Assembly (NCBI GenBank): GCA_900557355.1
Contig: USSR01000078.1
Coordinates: 1 to 15,899 of the forward strand
DNA from: an uncultured Bacteroides sp.
GTDB taxonomy: Bacteria; Bacteroidota; Bacteroidia; Bacteroidales; Bacteroidaceae
Length of the DNA: 15,899 nucleotides
Reading direction: 5' to 3'
Part shown: positions 1 to 6,829 of the stretch, piece by piece
How positions within the stretch are numbered: position 1 is the first letter of the stretch
Layout of the letters: each line of letters opens with the position of its first letter
Made by a program: the position numbers and the translations under genes
Notes under the pieces: model-generated
Database searches by the model: none
Seen by the model: the letters and a program-made list of their open reading frames with translations, nothing else
Told to the model about the DNA's origin: nothing

Positions 1-962
1 TGCCCTGCCGCCGATGCCGGATTGCAATCAGAGTCTTGTCCTGCACGGGTGGAGATGTCGATGGTCTTTGTAAAATCGCCCTGCCCGTAAAGCAATCCCA
101 AAAGTATATAAGCTCCGTTGATTTTCGTACCGATATTAAAGGAGTTGTGAATACCATCGGGACAACTGATTTCTTCACTCCATTTGTTCTGCAACTCAAA
201 CCAAGTACGTTTCCAGTCATTCGGATATTTTTTGTGCCAACGAATGACGTCGGACATACATTTATGAAAATCGCTTTCTTCCGGTATGACTTTGAGGGCT
301 TCTTTCACGATATACTCCACATCATTGCTGACATAGGCCAGAGAATACATGACTGCCACATACACACCGCCATACCAGCCTTCACCATAGGAGATGATGT
401 GCCCTACCCTGTCGCAAATTTCAGCAGCCTGATTGGGCATCCCCGGCGACATGATTCCAGCAAAGTCAGCTTCTATCTGGAAATCAATGCAATGTGCATG
501 AGGATTGTTCTTCCAATAACCACACTGAGGGGCTTTCATACCTTGCAAGAGGTTGTAGCGTACCATCTGATTGGCATGCCATAATGGATATTCCGTCCGT
601 TTGAAAGCATCGGCAAACGAATCTATCGGAGCATCCAACCCGCATTTTTCAAAGACATCGACAAACGTCAGGTCCACATACACGTCATCATACAGGCCGG
701 GAAATGTATCGTACCATTTCTTGACCATGTCTTTATCCCATGGAATAGGAATATAATCCTGAATAATAGTCCCCAGAAATTTGAATTCGGTAGGGCCTCC
801 GTAGCTGCACCCCAAAGTCTGCCCCGCCCATGCACCTTTCACCTTGTCGCGCAGGCTTTGTTCCGACAGAACCACCTCTTTCTTTTCTTTATGTACCACT
901 GCTGCCAGTTCGGGCGCAAAAAAGAGAACCAACAGAATCCATAATATATTTCTTTTCATCAT
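1..962 (-). CDS. Exported ADP-ribosylglycohydrolase-family protein (3' end beyond the window)
   Basis: This frame stays open from the start near 962 to the left edge, so the C-terminus is missing; 319 codons are visible from the second ATG (959). A hydrophobic leader, MKRNILWILLVLFFAPELAA, predicts export. The family resemblance rests on three motifs: the N-terminal helix GAWAGQTLG (about residues 42-50), the acidic motif GLYDDVYVDLTF (88-99) and RAGQDSDCNPAS (305-316), which sits where the family has its GGDADT-like metal site. D91, D92, D309 and D311 are candidate ligands. Characterised members are mostly cytosolic, dinuclear-Mg enzymes that remove ADP-ribose. Export and the PUL context argue that this one acts on a glycan or glycoside, but that is inference. 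It follows the DUF4434-like gene by 2 bp (ATG ATG in tandem, so the start is 962 or 959) and is probably co-transcribed with it. The assignment is to family only. Confidence 0.8.
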   Translation of the reverse strand, partial: MMKRNILWILLVLFFAPELAAVVHKEKKEVVLSEQSLRDKVKGAWAGQTLGCSYGGPTEFKFLGTIIQDYIPIPWDKDMVKKWYDTFPGLYDDVYVDLTFVDVFEKCGLDAPIDSFADAFKRTEYPLWHANQMVRYNLLQGMKAPQCGYWKNNPHAHCIDFQIEADFAGIMSPGMPNQAAEICDRVGHIISYGEGWYGGVYVAVMYSLAYVSNDVEYIVKEALKVIPEESDFHKCMSDVIRWHKKYPNDWKRTWFELQNKWSEEISCPDGIHNSFNIGTKINGAYILLGLLYGQGDFTKTIDISTRAGQDSDCNPASAAG

Positions 963-964
963 AT

Positions 965-2032
965 TCATTCTTCATTTTCATATTGATTGTACCATGCACT
1001 ATATTGTTCGTATAAGCGCAAAGAATCCGGATGTCCGGCAATAATATCAGTTCCGGGCTTATTCATTATGCCAATGTACTGATAACAGAGAATTTTATCG
1101 ACAAAGGGAGAGATGTTCTCCATCTGCCTGACGATACGTTTATCAAAGTCGGCAGGCAGCAGATTGCCTCCATCCCCATCTTCAAAGTAAAAAAGTTCCA
1201 TATCGGCCCATAATCTTGCCCTGGAAGCCTTCTTATGGGCTTTATATAAGATCTCGTAAAATTTGGCGGAATCCTCCAGATTTGTATGATTCACTCCTAC
1301 CCCATCCTGATAAGCAATGATATCAATATTCATCTTCTCCAGTTGGCGGACAAAGTGATCATCAAAACGGGCTTCTTTAATAAAATAGGGAGCAATAAGA
1401 TTAACACAGTTAGGTGTCAGTCTTTGAGCAAAGTCGGCACAAGCATTGACGTACGTCACACACTCATCAATGAAGTAAGGCTGCAACTGGGCTTCATTCG
1501 GGAAATACCATCCGGAAAAACTTTCATGATGAGAGTATTTCTCCGCCACTTCTTCCATCGAGCTAAAACGTAATTTCTGCACCCCTTTATCTATCATCAT
1601 AGTGTAGGCATCCAGTTCCCCCCAGAAATCATTGCTCACAAAGAACTTGATACCGCATTCATCGGCAGCAGAAAGCACTGCTTCCAGTGGGTCTTCACAT
1701 CCCATAGGTATCTGAGGAGCTATCTGCGAAGGATAGAAAGGCCTACCATCCAAAGCCACACTCATCAGAACCAGATATTCCATCCCTATTTCGCGCATTT
1801 CAAAAACTTTCCTTTTCCATTGGTCAGCGGTGAAGCGGCTCAATGCCTTATTCCAATTTCCGCCTTCCGACTCGGTGGAGTGCTGAAACTCAAACCAAGA
1901 ACCGGAAATAGGTTTCAGCTTCTTGCATGAGGGCAGCGTTGGAACAACAGCAGAAGCCGCATCTATTGAGTTGGATATAGCAATGGTAACACTTCCCAAT
2001 CCCAAGTATTTTATAAAATCACGTCTTCTCAT
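965..2032 (-). CDS. DUF4434-like putative glycoside hydrolase with twin-arginine-type leader
   Basis: This 355-residue protein starts MRRRDFIKYLG, followed by a hydrophobic stretch ending near AASA (residue 28), which resembles a Tat signal and predicts periplasmic export. The rest is a single barrel-like domain without an accessory domain. It aligns by eye with the 3168-4562 product: ISGSW near 42, DQWK near 70, EDPLEAVLSAAD near 113, SHHESFSGWYFPNE (167-180), ADMELF (276-281) and DKILCYQY (312-319). E180 after the fourth predicted strand and E279 after the seventh are placed like the acid/base and nucleophile of clan GH-A enzymes. Function is unproven; hydrolysis of a glycan fragment in the periplasm is inferred. 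It lies 21 bp after the esterase gene and 2 bp before the ADP-ribosylglycohydrolase-like gene. The ATG at 2032 is the only start that keeps the whole leader. Confidence 0.85.
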   Translation of the reverse strand: MRRRDFIKYLGLGSVTIAISNSIDAASAVVPTLPSCKKLKPISGSWFEFQHSTESEGGNWNKALSRFTADQWKRKVFEMREIGMEYLVLMSVALDGRPFYPSQIAPQIPMGCEDPLEAVLSAADECGIKFFVSNDFWGELDAYTMMIDKGVQKLRFSSMEEVAEKYSHHESFSGWYFPNEAQLQPYFIDECVTYVNACADFAQRLTPNCVNLIAPYFIKEARFDDHFVRQLEKMNIDIIAYQDGVGVNHTNLEDSAKFYEILYKAHKKASRARLWADMELFYFEDGDGGNLLPADFDKRIVRQMENISPFVDKILCYQYIGIMNKPGTDIIAGHPDSLRLYEQYSAWYNQYENEE

Positions 2033-2053
2033 TTCTTATTATTTTTTCTGTTT

Positions 2054-3160
2054 CTACTCGATAACTTTATCAGTCAGCTCCCACCCCATGATAGTTGAGA
2101 TATAAGGAATCATCCACATGGCCATCTTCCGATGCCCACGATATCCGGGATGCCAGGCAGCCCCCAAGTCGGTTGTCCTGTTGTAAAGGTCTTTATCCAA
2201 TTTCAACAGAAAGACTTTCGGATCATTCAATTCTGCCACTATCGTTTTATAATAACTGAATACCGGAGCCTGGATAGCTACAGGGTAAATACACAGGACG
2301 GGAATATCTCCGTAATGTTCACGTAACTGAGCAATAATCTGCTTATATGCTTTTATGAACTCTCTTTTATAAGGATGCGGTTCGGTAGAGAAATCATTTG
2401 AACCTAAATTGACAACAACCAGATCCGGACAATAAGCAGTAAAATTCCATCTAAGGGTAAAGTCTTCATCAAACGTATTCAGCATCCGGTCTTTCATGGT
2501 CACTTTCGATACCCTTACCGAGTCACCGTAGTTACGGGCTGCTCCTCTGCCCGAATGCGCTATCAATGTATAGTCGGCATCATAATAACGTGCTATCATA
2601 GCGGCAAAGGTGCGATTGCAATTTTCTGTCTCTACAAGGAAAGGATCGTCACGATGTTTCCCGTCTGTACCATATCCGCAAGTCAGTGAGTTTCCTATAA
2701 ACTCGATATGGCGAGTACGCACCTCGGTTTCCTCCATCAAACGTCCCGAAGCGGAAAGGACGAACTGATGGATAGTAGTCTTTCCGAATTCACCTTCGGA
2801 ACGCTTCTGTATCTTCAAGCTATGAATACGCTTATCTATCCCTGATACCACATTGATCAGAGTATCTGTTCCGCACACTTTTACAACCCGATGCAGTTTT
2901 TTATCGACAAATACATTGTAATAGCTCGTTCCGGTTTCGGAAACTCTTATTGATACATTGCCACCCGTAAAACGAGTTTCAAAGTATGTTCCCACCCAGT
3001 CGAAAGCCACCGATCCATCCGGAGAAACCAACGTCCTGCCAATGTATCTCACAGCCGGATCATTCCCATTGAAAACTTTGCCGGAATTTTCAGCTTTTAC
3101 CTCTGAAAAGTAACAGACCTCTATCAGGATGAACAGGTATAGATAATAGCGATTCATCAC
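2054..3160 (-). CDS. CE2-like SGNH/GDSL carbohydrate esterase
   Basis: This is a secreted 368-residue protein with a hydrophobic leader ending near KAE (residue 24). Residues about 25-145 form a beta-rich region, followed by an SGNH hydrolase domain from about 150. That order, an N-terminal jelly roll then SGNH, is the layout of carbohydrate esterase family 2, whose studied members remove acetyl groups, mainly at O-6 of hexoses. Catalytic blocks are visible: GNSLTCGYG with nucleophile S158, SGRG around G204-G206 for the oxyanion hole, NLGSNDFS with N255, and AAWHPGY with H337. The Asp that often precedes the His (as in DxxHP) is Ala here, so a Ser-His dyad is likely. It is 7 bp after a DUF4434-like gene and is most likely a de-esterifying accessory enzyme of the PUL. 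The acyl group and sugar are not identifiable from sequence. Two ATGs in tandem make the start 3160 or 3157. Confidence 0.85.
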   Translation of the reverse strand: MMNRYYLYLFILIEVCYFSEVKAENSGKVFNGNDPAVRYIGRTLVSPDGSVAFDWVGTYFETRFTGGNVSIRVSETGTSYYNVFVDKKLHRVVKVCGTDTLINVVSGIDKRIHSLKIQKRSEGEFGKTTIHQFVLSASGRLMEETEVRTRHIEFIGNSLTCGYGTDGKHRDDPFLVETENCNRTFAAMIARYYDADYTLIAHSGRGAARNYGDSVRVSKVTMKDRMLNTFDEDFTLRWNFTAYCPDLVVVNLGSNDFSTEPHPYKREFIKAYKQIIAQLREHYGDIPVLCIYPVAIQAPVFSYYKTIVAELNDPKVFLLKLDKDLYNRTTDLGAAWHPGYRGHRKMAMWMIPYISTIMGWELTDKVIE

Positions 3161-3167
3161 TTTTTCC

Positions 3168-4562
3168 TTATTTACGTTTCTTATTTTTAGATTTCAGTTC
3201 TTTCAGATATTTCAGATATCCATTAAACAAATCAATTGTACGTGCTTCTCCCACGCGGATAGACATCTTCGGGTCATTGAAAACACCCGGGAATTGGTAA
3301 CAAAGAATTTTCTCAAAATTATCAAACAAGTTCAGGTCGCGGATTATTTCCTCTACCGGACGGGGATACAAAGAATTGTCTGGATTGAACAGAAAGACTT
3401 CCAAATCGAACCATAAGTGAGATTTAGCCTCATTGCAGGCTTTTTGCAGCATATCAGCCGCTTCCTTGCCTGTTAGGTCTCCCTCGGGCATACGAGCAAA
3501 TCCAAACGGACAAAGAATATCCAGATGCTCCAACAATGCCGGATAAGTATCCATTCCATTAGGCACTTCGAAACTATTGGTGGCCAACATCACGGGCTTG
3601 CTCGGTGCAAAACCATTGCAATAAGCTTTGAATTCCCTGAAGAAATTCACGATATCATCTTTTCTCTTTTTCCGCATTTCAGGGCGTTGTTCCCAGTTAT
3701 CCAAACCACCACCGCTTTCTTCGGATACATAGAAAGCATAGAAGGACTCATGATGTCCATACATGTCCCACAATTCTTTGGCTACCCGTTTGTGCCACTC
3801 CAGAGACTCGGGAGTGAAGTCGAACCAGGCAAACATGCCGACTCCCATCAGGACATTCATACCTAATTTATCAGCCTCTGAAAGAATGGCTTCAATAGGG
3901 TCTTCGGCTGTAATATCCATACGACCTGGATATAACTTAGAGGGATAAAACGCTTTACCTGCATAGGTATCAATCGTACTCGTGCGCTTACCTACATACT
4001 CTTCATTACGGAAAACTTCCTGAATGACCACCATGTTCATTTCCAACTTATTCATGGAGCGCATCATTTCTTTCCACTGATCATCGGTCATTTTCTTGAT
4101 GTCCTGATTCCAATGCTTTCCTTCTATCTCGCTCCAATGATAGATACCTGCCCAAGCACCGGAAATTTGCTGGATGGAACGGATATCCGATTCTATGATC
4201 TCGATATCTTTAGTTTTCCGGTAAATTTTGTCGGCATCAGCTACTTTAAAAATAACTTTATGCTTACCTACCCGTTCCTTGGTAGATATCACCACCTTCA
4301 CCGTTTCGGATTTTCCTGCGGGAACGGTCACGGTAGTTTCATACAGTAGTGCATCTTTCTTCTCTTTGCCCCAATACAAAGAAACTTGATAGGTTTGCTG
4401 TACAGCACTTTCATTGACAATGCCTCCACGGATATCCAAATCTACTTTATTGGTTATCTTTCCCGGGGGAATCAGAGTCAGACTTACCTTGTTTTCCGCT
4501 CGCAAAGCGACAAGGGTGAATAAAGAAAATAGTAGTAAAAAAAAACGTTTCATAATCATCAT
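3168..4562 (-). CDS. DUF4434-like putative glycoside hydrolase with N-terminal beta-sandwich
   Basis: This 464-residue protein has a signal peptide (MKRFFLLLFSLFTLVALRAE from the ATG at 4553; further ATGs lie at 4559 and 4562) and no lipobox, so a periplasmic location is likely. Residues about 23-125 look like an Ig/CARDB-type beta-sandwich, with alternating hydrophobic strands and a PAGKSETVKV turn. The barrel-like domain follows, with ISGAW (133-137), TDDQWK (159-164), FYPSK near 205, GHHESFYAFYVSEE (269-282), HLWFDLEVF (382-390) and EKILCYQF (417-424). E282 and E388 align with E180 and E279 of the 965-2032 product, its close paralogue. The C-terminus is lysine-rich (KSKNKKRK). It sits 10 bp after the phosphoesterase gene and 7 bp before the esterase gene, so co-transcription is likely. 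Glycosidase activity is inferred from fold and residue placement only. Confidence 0.85.
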   Translation of the reverse strand: MMIMKRFFLLLFSLFTLVALRAENKVSLTLIPPGKITNKVDLDIRGGIVNESAVQQTYQVSLYWGKEKKDALLYETTVTVPAGKSETVKVVISTKERVGKHKVIFKVADADKIYRKTKDIEIIESDIRSIQQISGAWAGIYHWSEIEGKHWNQDIKKMTDDQWKEMMRSMNKLEMNMVVIQEVFRNEEYVGKRTSTIDTYAGKAFYPSKLYPGRMDITAEDPIEAILSEADKLGMNVLMGVGMFAWFDFTPESLEWHKRVAKELWDMYGHHESFYAFYVSEESGGGLDNWEQRPEMRKKRKDDIVNFFREFKAYCNGFAPSKPVMLATNSFEVPNGMDTYPALLEHLDILCPFGFARMPEGDLTGKEAADMLQKACNEAKSHLWFDLEVFLFNPDNSLYPRPVEEIIRDLNLFDNFEKILCYQFPGVFNDPKMSIRVGEARTIDLFNGYLKYLKELKSKNKKRK

Positions 4563-4572
4563 CTCATTTTAA

Positions 4573-5556
4573 TTATTTAAAGCTATCCGGATAAGAGATA
4601 CGCGACTCTATTTCACCACCGGTTAAACGGATATAAGAATCGAATTTACGTTCACCTTCCTTCAGAATAACCACCCTGGCACCATTAGCAATATCATTGT
4701 ATACAGTATTTCCACCCGTATAACGTCCATAAGCAAGCAACACTTCTTTGTACATAACTGCATAATCGTTATCATGATCATGTCCGACAAATATACCCAT
4801 GACGTCACCACACTCTTTTATAGAAGTAAAAAAGCCAGAATTTGTGGTAGGACAAGCCACTCCTTCTCCCCTGACACCAAATATTCTGTTTTTTTCTTCC
4901 ATTACAGCATCCCTGTATTCAGGTATGGCAATATGGAAAAAAGCAAGCGCCGGAAGGGGTTCTCCACCATTTTGTTGAGTGAATCTCCGACTCTGTTCTC
5001 TATACCAAGCAATTTGATCAAATTTTATCCAATCATAACCCGGAACTGACTTGATTTGAGTGTAAGAATGGGAATCAATGCAATACAGCAATGCTGCGTC
5101 TTTATTCCTATCTTTCGAAGACTTAACTGTCAATACATAATCCGGAACTACATTGCCCATACGGACAGGCATTAAACTACCTTTCTTCTTTGTAATATAA
5201 TCATATAGTTCCGGACGTGTATGGTCATACTCATCATCATGATTACCAAATACAACAGCATAGGGAATATTACGTTTAATACAAACATCCAATACAGTAT
5301 CCAGTCCTTTAAAAGATTCGCAAGAAACAACTATATCTCCTGTGAATATAACAAAATCAGGCTTCTCCGCATCCAATACTTCATTCATACGATCCAGTGC
5401 TATTTGAGAATTGGCCTGATCATCAACTTTATAGTGAGTATCAGTAAATTGCACTATCTTAAAATTGCCGTCAGCATTAAATTTCAAAGTGCTCTTCTGA
5501 GCCGACAGTGCAGCAAAATTCAACACTGCAACCAAACACAAAATAATTCTGTACAT
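4573..5556 (-). CDS. Secreted calcineurin-like metallophosphoesterase
   Basis: All five blocks of the calcineurin-like phosphoesterase superfamily are present: FTDTH (D39, H41), TGDIV (D74), FGNHDDE (N105, H106), FFHIA (H208) and VGHDHDND (H259, H261). These residues build a two-metal site that hydrolyses phosphomonoesters or phosphodiesters. The leader MYRIILCLVAVLNFAALSAQ predicts export to the periplasm. I chose the ATG at 5556, which gives 327 residues and a normal signal peptide. The reading frame can be opened at a TTG at 5571 that overlaps the upstream stop, but this adds only five residues before the leader. It lies 11 bp after the glycerophosphodiester phosphodiesterase gene. The pair could act in sequence on a phosphodiester-linked substituent, first releasing a phosphomonoester and then phosphate. 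That order is inference, and nothing in the sequence fixes the substrate. Confidence 0.9.
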   Translation of the reverse strand: MYRIILCLVAVLNFAALSAQKSTLKFNADGNFKIVQFTDTHYKVDDQANSQIALDRMNEVLDAEKPDFVIFTGDIVVSCESFKGLDTVLDVCIKRNIPYAVVFGNHDDEYDHTRPELYDYITKKKGSLMPVRMGNVVPDYVLTVKSSKDRNKDAALLYCIDSHSYTQIKSVPGYDWIKFDQIAWYREQSRRFTQQNGGEPLPALAFFHIAIPEYRDAVMEEKNRIFGVRGEGVACPTTNSGFFTSIKECGDVMGIFVGHDHDNDYAVMYKEVLLAYGRYTGGNTVYNDIANGARVVILKEGERKFDSYIRLTGGEIESRISYPDSFK

Positions 5557-5567
5557 AATATTAGAAA

Positions 5568-6602
5568 TCAATTTAAACTATTTATAATTTTCAATAATAA
5601 CTCCGGTTCATCAGTCGTAATATAGTCTACATCTTGTTGATAGTAGAGTAATAAATCTTCCGCATTATTCACAGTCCACACATTGGTCAGCAGCCCTGCT
5701 TTCTTAGCTTTAGCAACCAAATCTTTGTCTTGACGATAAGCATAATAAGAATAATCTATCCCGGAAATACGGTCATTTATCAGATCTTCCAATTGTTTCT
5801 TACCTTCCCACAGGTACAGTGTTTTGGCAGTGGGATCCAACTCACGGATACGTTTCAATACTTCATAATTGAAACTGATATACTCAACATCTCCTTGCAT
5901 CTTCATGCGATGTACGATATTGACAACCGAATCTGTCAACTGCAATGTGCGCTCCAAGCCTTTTTGTGAATCTTTTATTTCAATAATAGGATGAGTGGTA
6001 TTTTGCATTTTTGCTGTCATCAAGAGTTCCTGAAGTGAAGGTACCGGATCTTTTTCATGAATCGTTTGCTGAAACAATTGTAAAGAGGTGGTATTTTCAA
6101 CCTCCATTCCATACACATGTGGATCATGAGAAAGTATCACTTTATTATCAGCTGTCAACCAAACATCCAGTTCTGATCCCTGACATCCCAACTCTACTGC
6201 ATTCTGAAAGGAACGAACCGAGTTCTGCAACACACCTTTCTGCTTCCAGGCTCCACGATGAGCCACTACCTTGTTCTTGCTGAACCCGTCTTTCACCAAC
6301 TCAAATTGGCATTCTTTTCCGTCGATTAAAAGAGTTACGCCATAACGATAAACAGACTGATTCTTCGACAGGGATTTATTCTTTTTCAAACGGATTGATT
6401 TCTCTTTAACATCAATACTAAAAAGAGAAGCAGTGTCATGCAGCAGGCGGATATCGGACGGAACCGGACAGATATGTCCTATCACAACTCCCGGCCGTTC
6501 CAACGGAATCAGATAGTTATCCAGCACATACCTCGAAATGTCCTCAGCCTTCACAGAGAAGGTCGCTATCAACATCACTATTATAAAAATTGCATTTTTC
6601 AT
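5568..6602 (-). CDS. Secreted glycerophosphodiester phosphodiesterase-family protein
   Basis: This 344-residue protein has a signal peptide (MKNAIFIIVMLIATFSVKAE), a small beta-rich N-terminal region (about 21-108) and a GDPD TIM-barrel domain (about 110-344). Catalytic signatures are present: VAHRGAW (H115, R116), GSELDVWLT (E144, D146), ILSHDPH (H159, D160) and IIEIKD (E208, K210); NVWTVN and DYITTDEP close the barrel. The usual PENT motif after HRG reads LQNS (125-128), keeping Asn but not Glu. The family cleaves glycerophosphodiesters to glycerol-3-phosphate plus an alcohol. Next to SusC/SusD and a second phosphoesterase, it more plausibly strips a phosphodiester substituent from an imported glycan than recycles phospholipid head groups, though the latter cannot be excluded. 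It is the first gene after the 227-bp repeat-bearing spacer, so a promoter may lie there; I could not identify one convincingly. Confidence 0.92.
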   Translation of the reverse strand: MKNAIFIIVMLIATFSVKAEDISRYVLDNYLIPLERPGVVIGHICPVPSDIRLLHDTASLFSIDVKEKSIRLKKNKSLSKNQSVYRYGVTLLIDGKECQFELVKDGFSKNKVVAHRGAWKQKGVLQNSVRSFQNAVELGCQGSELDVWLTADNKVILSHDPHVYGMEVENTTSLQLFQQTIHEKDPVPSLQELLMTAKMQNTTHPIIEIKDSQKGLERTLQLTDSVVNIVHRMKMQGDVEYISFNYEVLKRIRELDPTAKTLYLWEGKKQLEDLINDRISGIDYSYYAYRQDKDLVAKAKKAGLLTNVWTVNNAEDLLLYYQQDVDYITTDEPELLLKIINSLN

Positions 6603-6702
6603 TCTATTACATCAAAAATATATACATTAATAAAGAGCACACTACACATTATAACCAAATCAGGATTCCTTTTTGTTTATCCACAGCTATCTATAGCATG
6701 AC

Positions 6703-6788
6703 ATAAAAGGGCTACACCATCAGAAGAAGATGGCTACACCCTTTCGGGGAAAAGGTGTAGCCCTTTTATCCTTATGGTGTAGCCCTTT
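6703..6788. repeat. Four-unit palindromic repeat with strict 22-bp period; possible terminator or attenuator
   Basis: The 9-mer GGCTACACC occurs at 6710-6718 and 6732-6740, and its complement GGTGTAGCC at 6754-6762 and 6776-6784. The four starts are exactly 22 bp apart. Longer perfect inverted repeats result: 6703-6718 with 6754-6769 (16 bp) and 6706-6720 with 6774-6788 (15 bp). The 15-bp outer stem can nest the 6732-6740/6754-6762 inner stem, but it excludes the 16-bp stem, so alternative folds compete. Read in the gene direction, the last arm ends in CCCTTTTATG, a short T tract. The element starts 41 bp after the stop of the DUF4434-like lipoprotein gene and lies 100 bp before the GDPD start. 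It may end or attenuate transcription between the two blocks, bind a dimeric regulator, or belong to a dispersed intergenic repeat family. Confidence 0.8.
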
Positions 6789-6829
6789 CAAAACCAAGGC
6801 TACGTTCCAACAGGAAAATATTTTTTTAT

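Noticed and set aside
36..584. 182-codon open frame on the plus strand
   Set aside because: It lies opposite the ADP-ribosylglycohydrolase-like gene, whose motifs and leader are clear; its translation shows no family features.
5557..5571. TTG start at 5571 for the metallophosphoesterase gene
   Set aside because: It adds five residues ahead of an otherwise normal signal peptide; the ATG at 5556 explains the leader better.
6613..6620. TATTTTTG on the minus strand, matching the Bacteroides -7 promoter box TAnnTTTG, before the GDPD gene
   Set aside because: It lies only about 10 bp before the ATG, and the nearest TTTG that could be the -33 box is about 35 bp further upstream instead of about 20, so I did not call a promoter.
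6703..6788. Regularly spaced repeat as a CRISPR array
   Set aside because: The units are 9 bp, only four, and two are inverted; this is palindromic structure, not direct repeats with unique spacers, and no cas gene is present.
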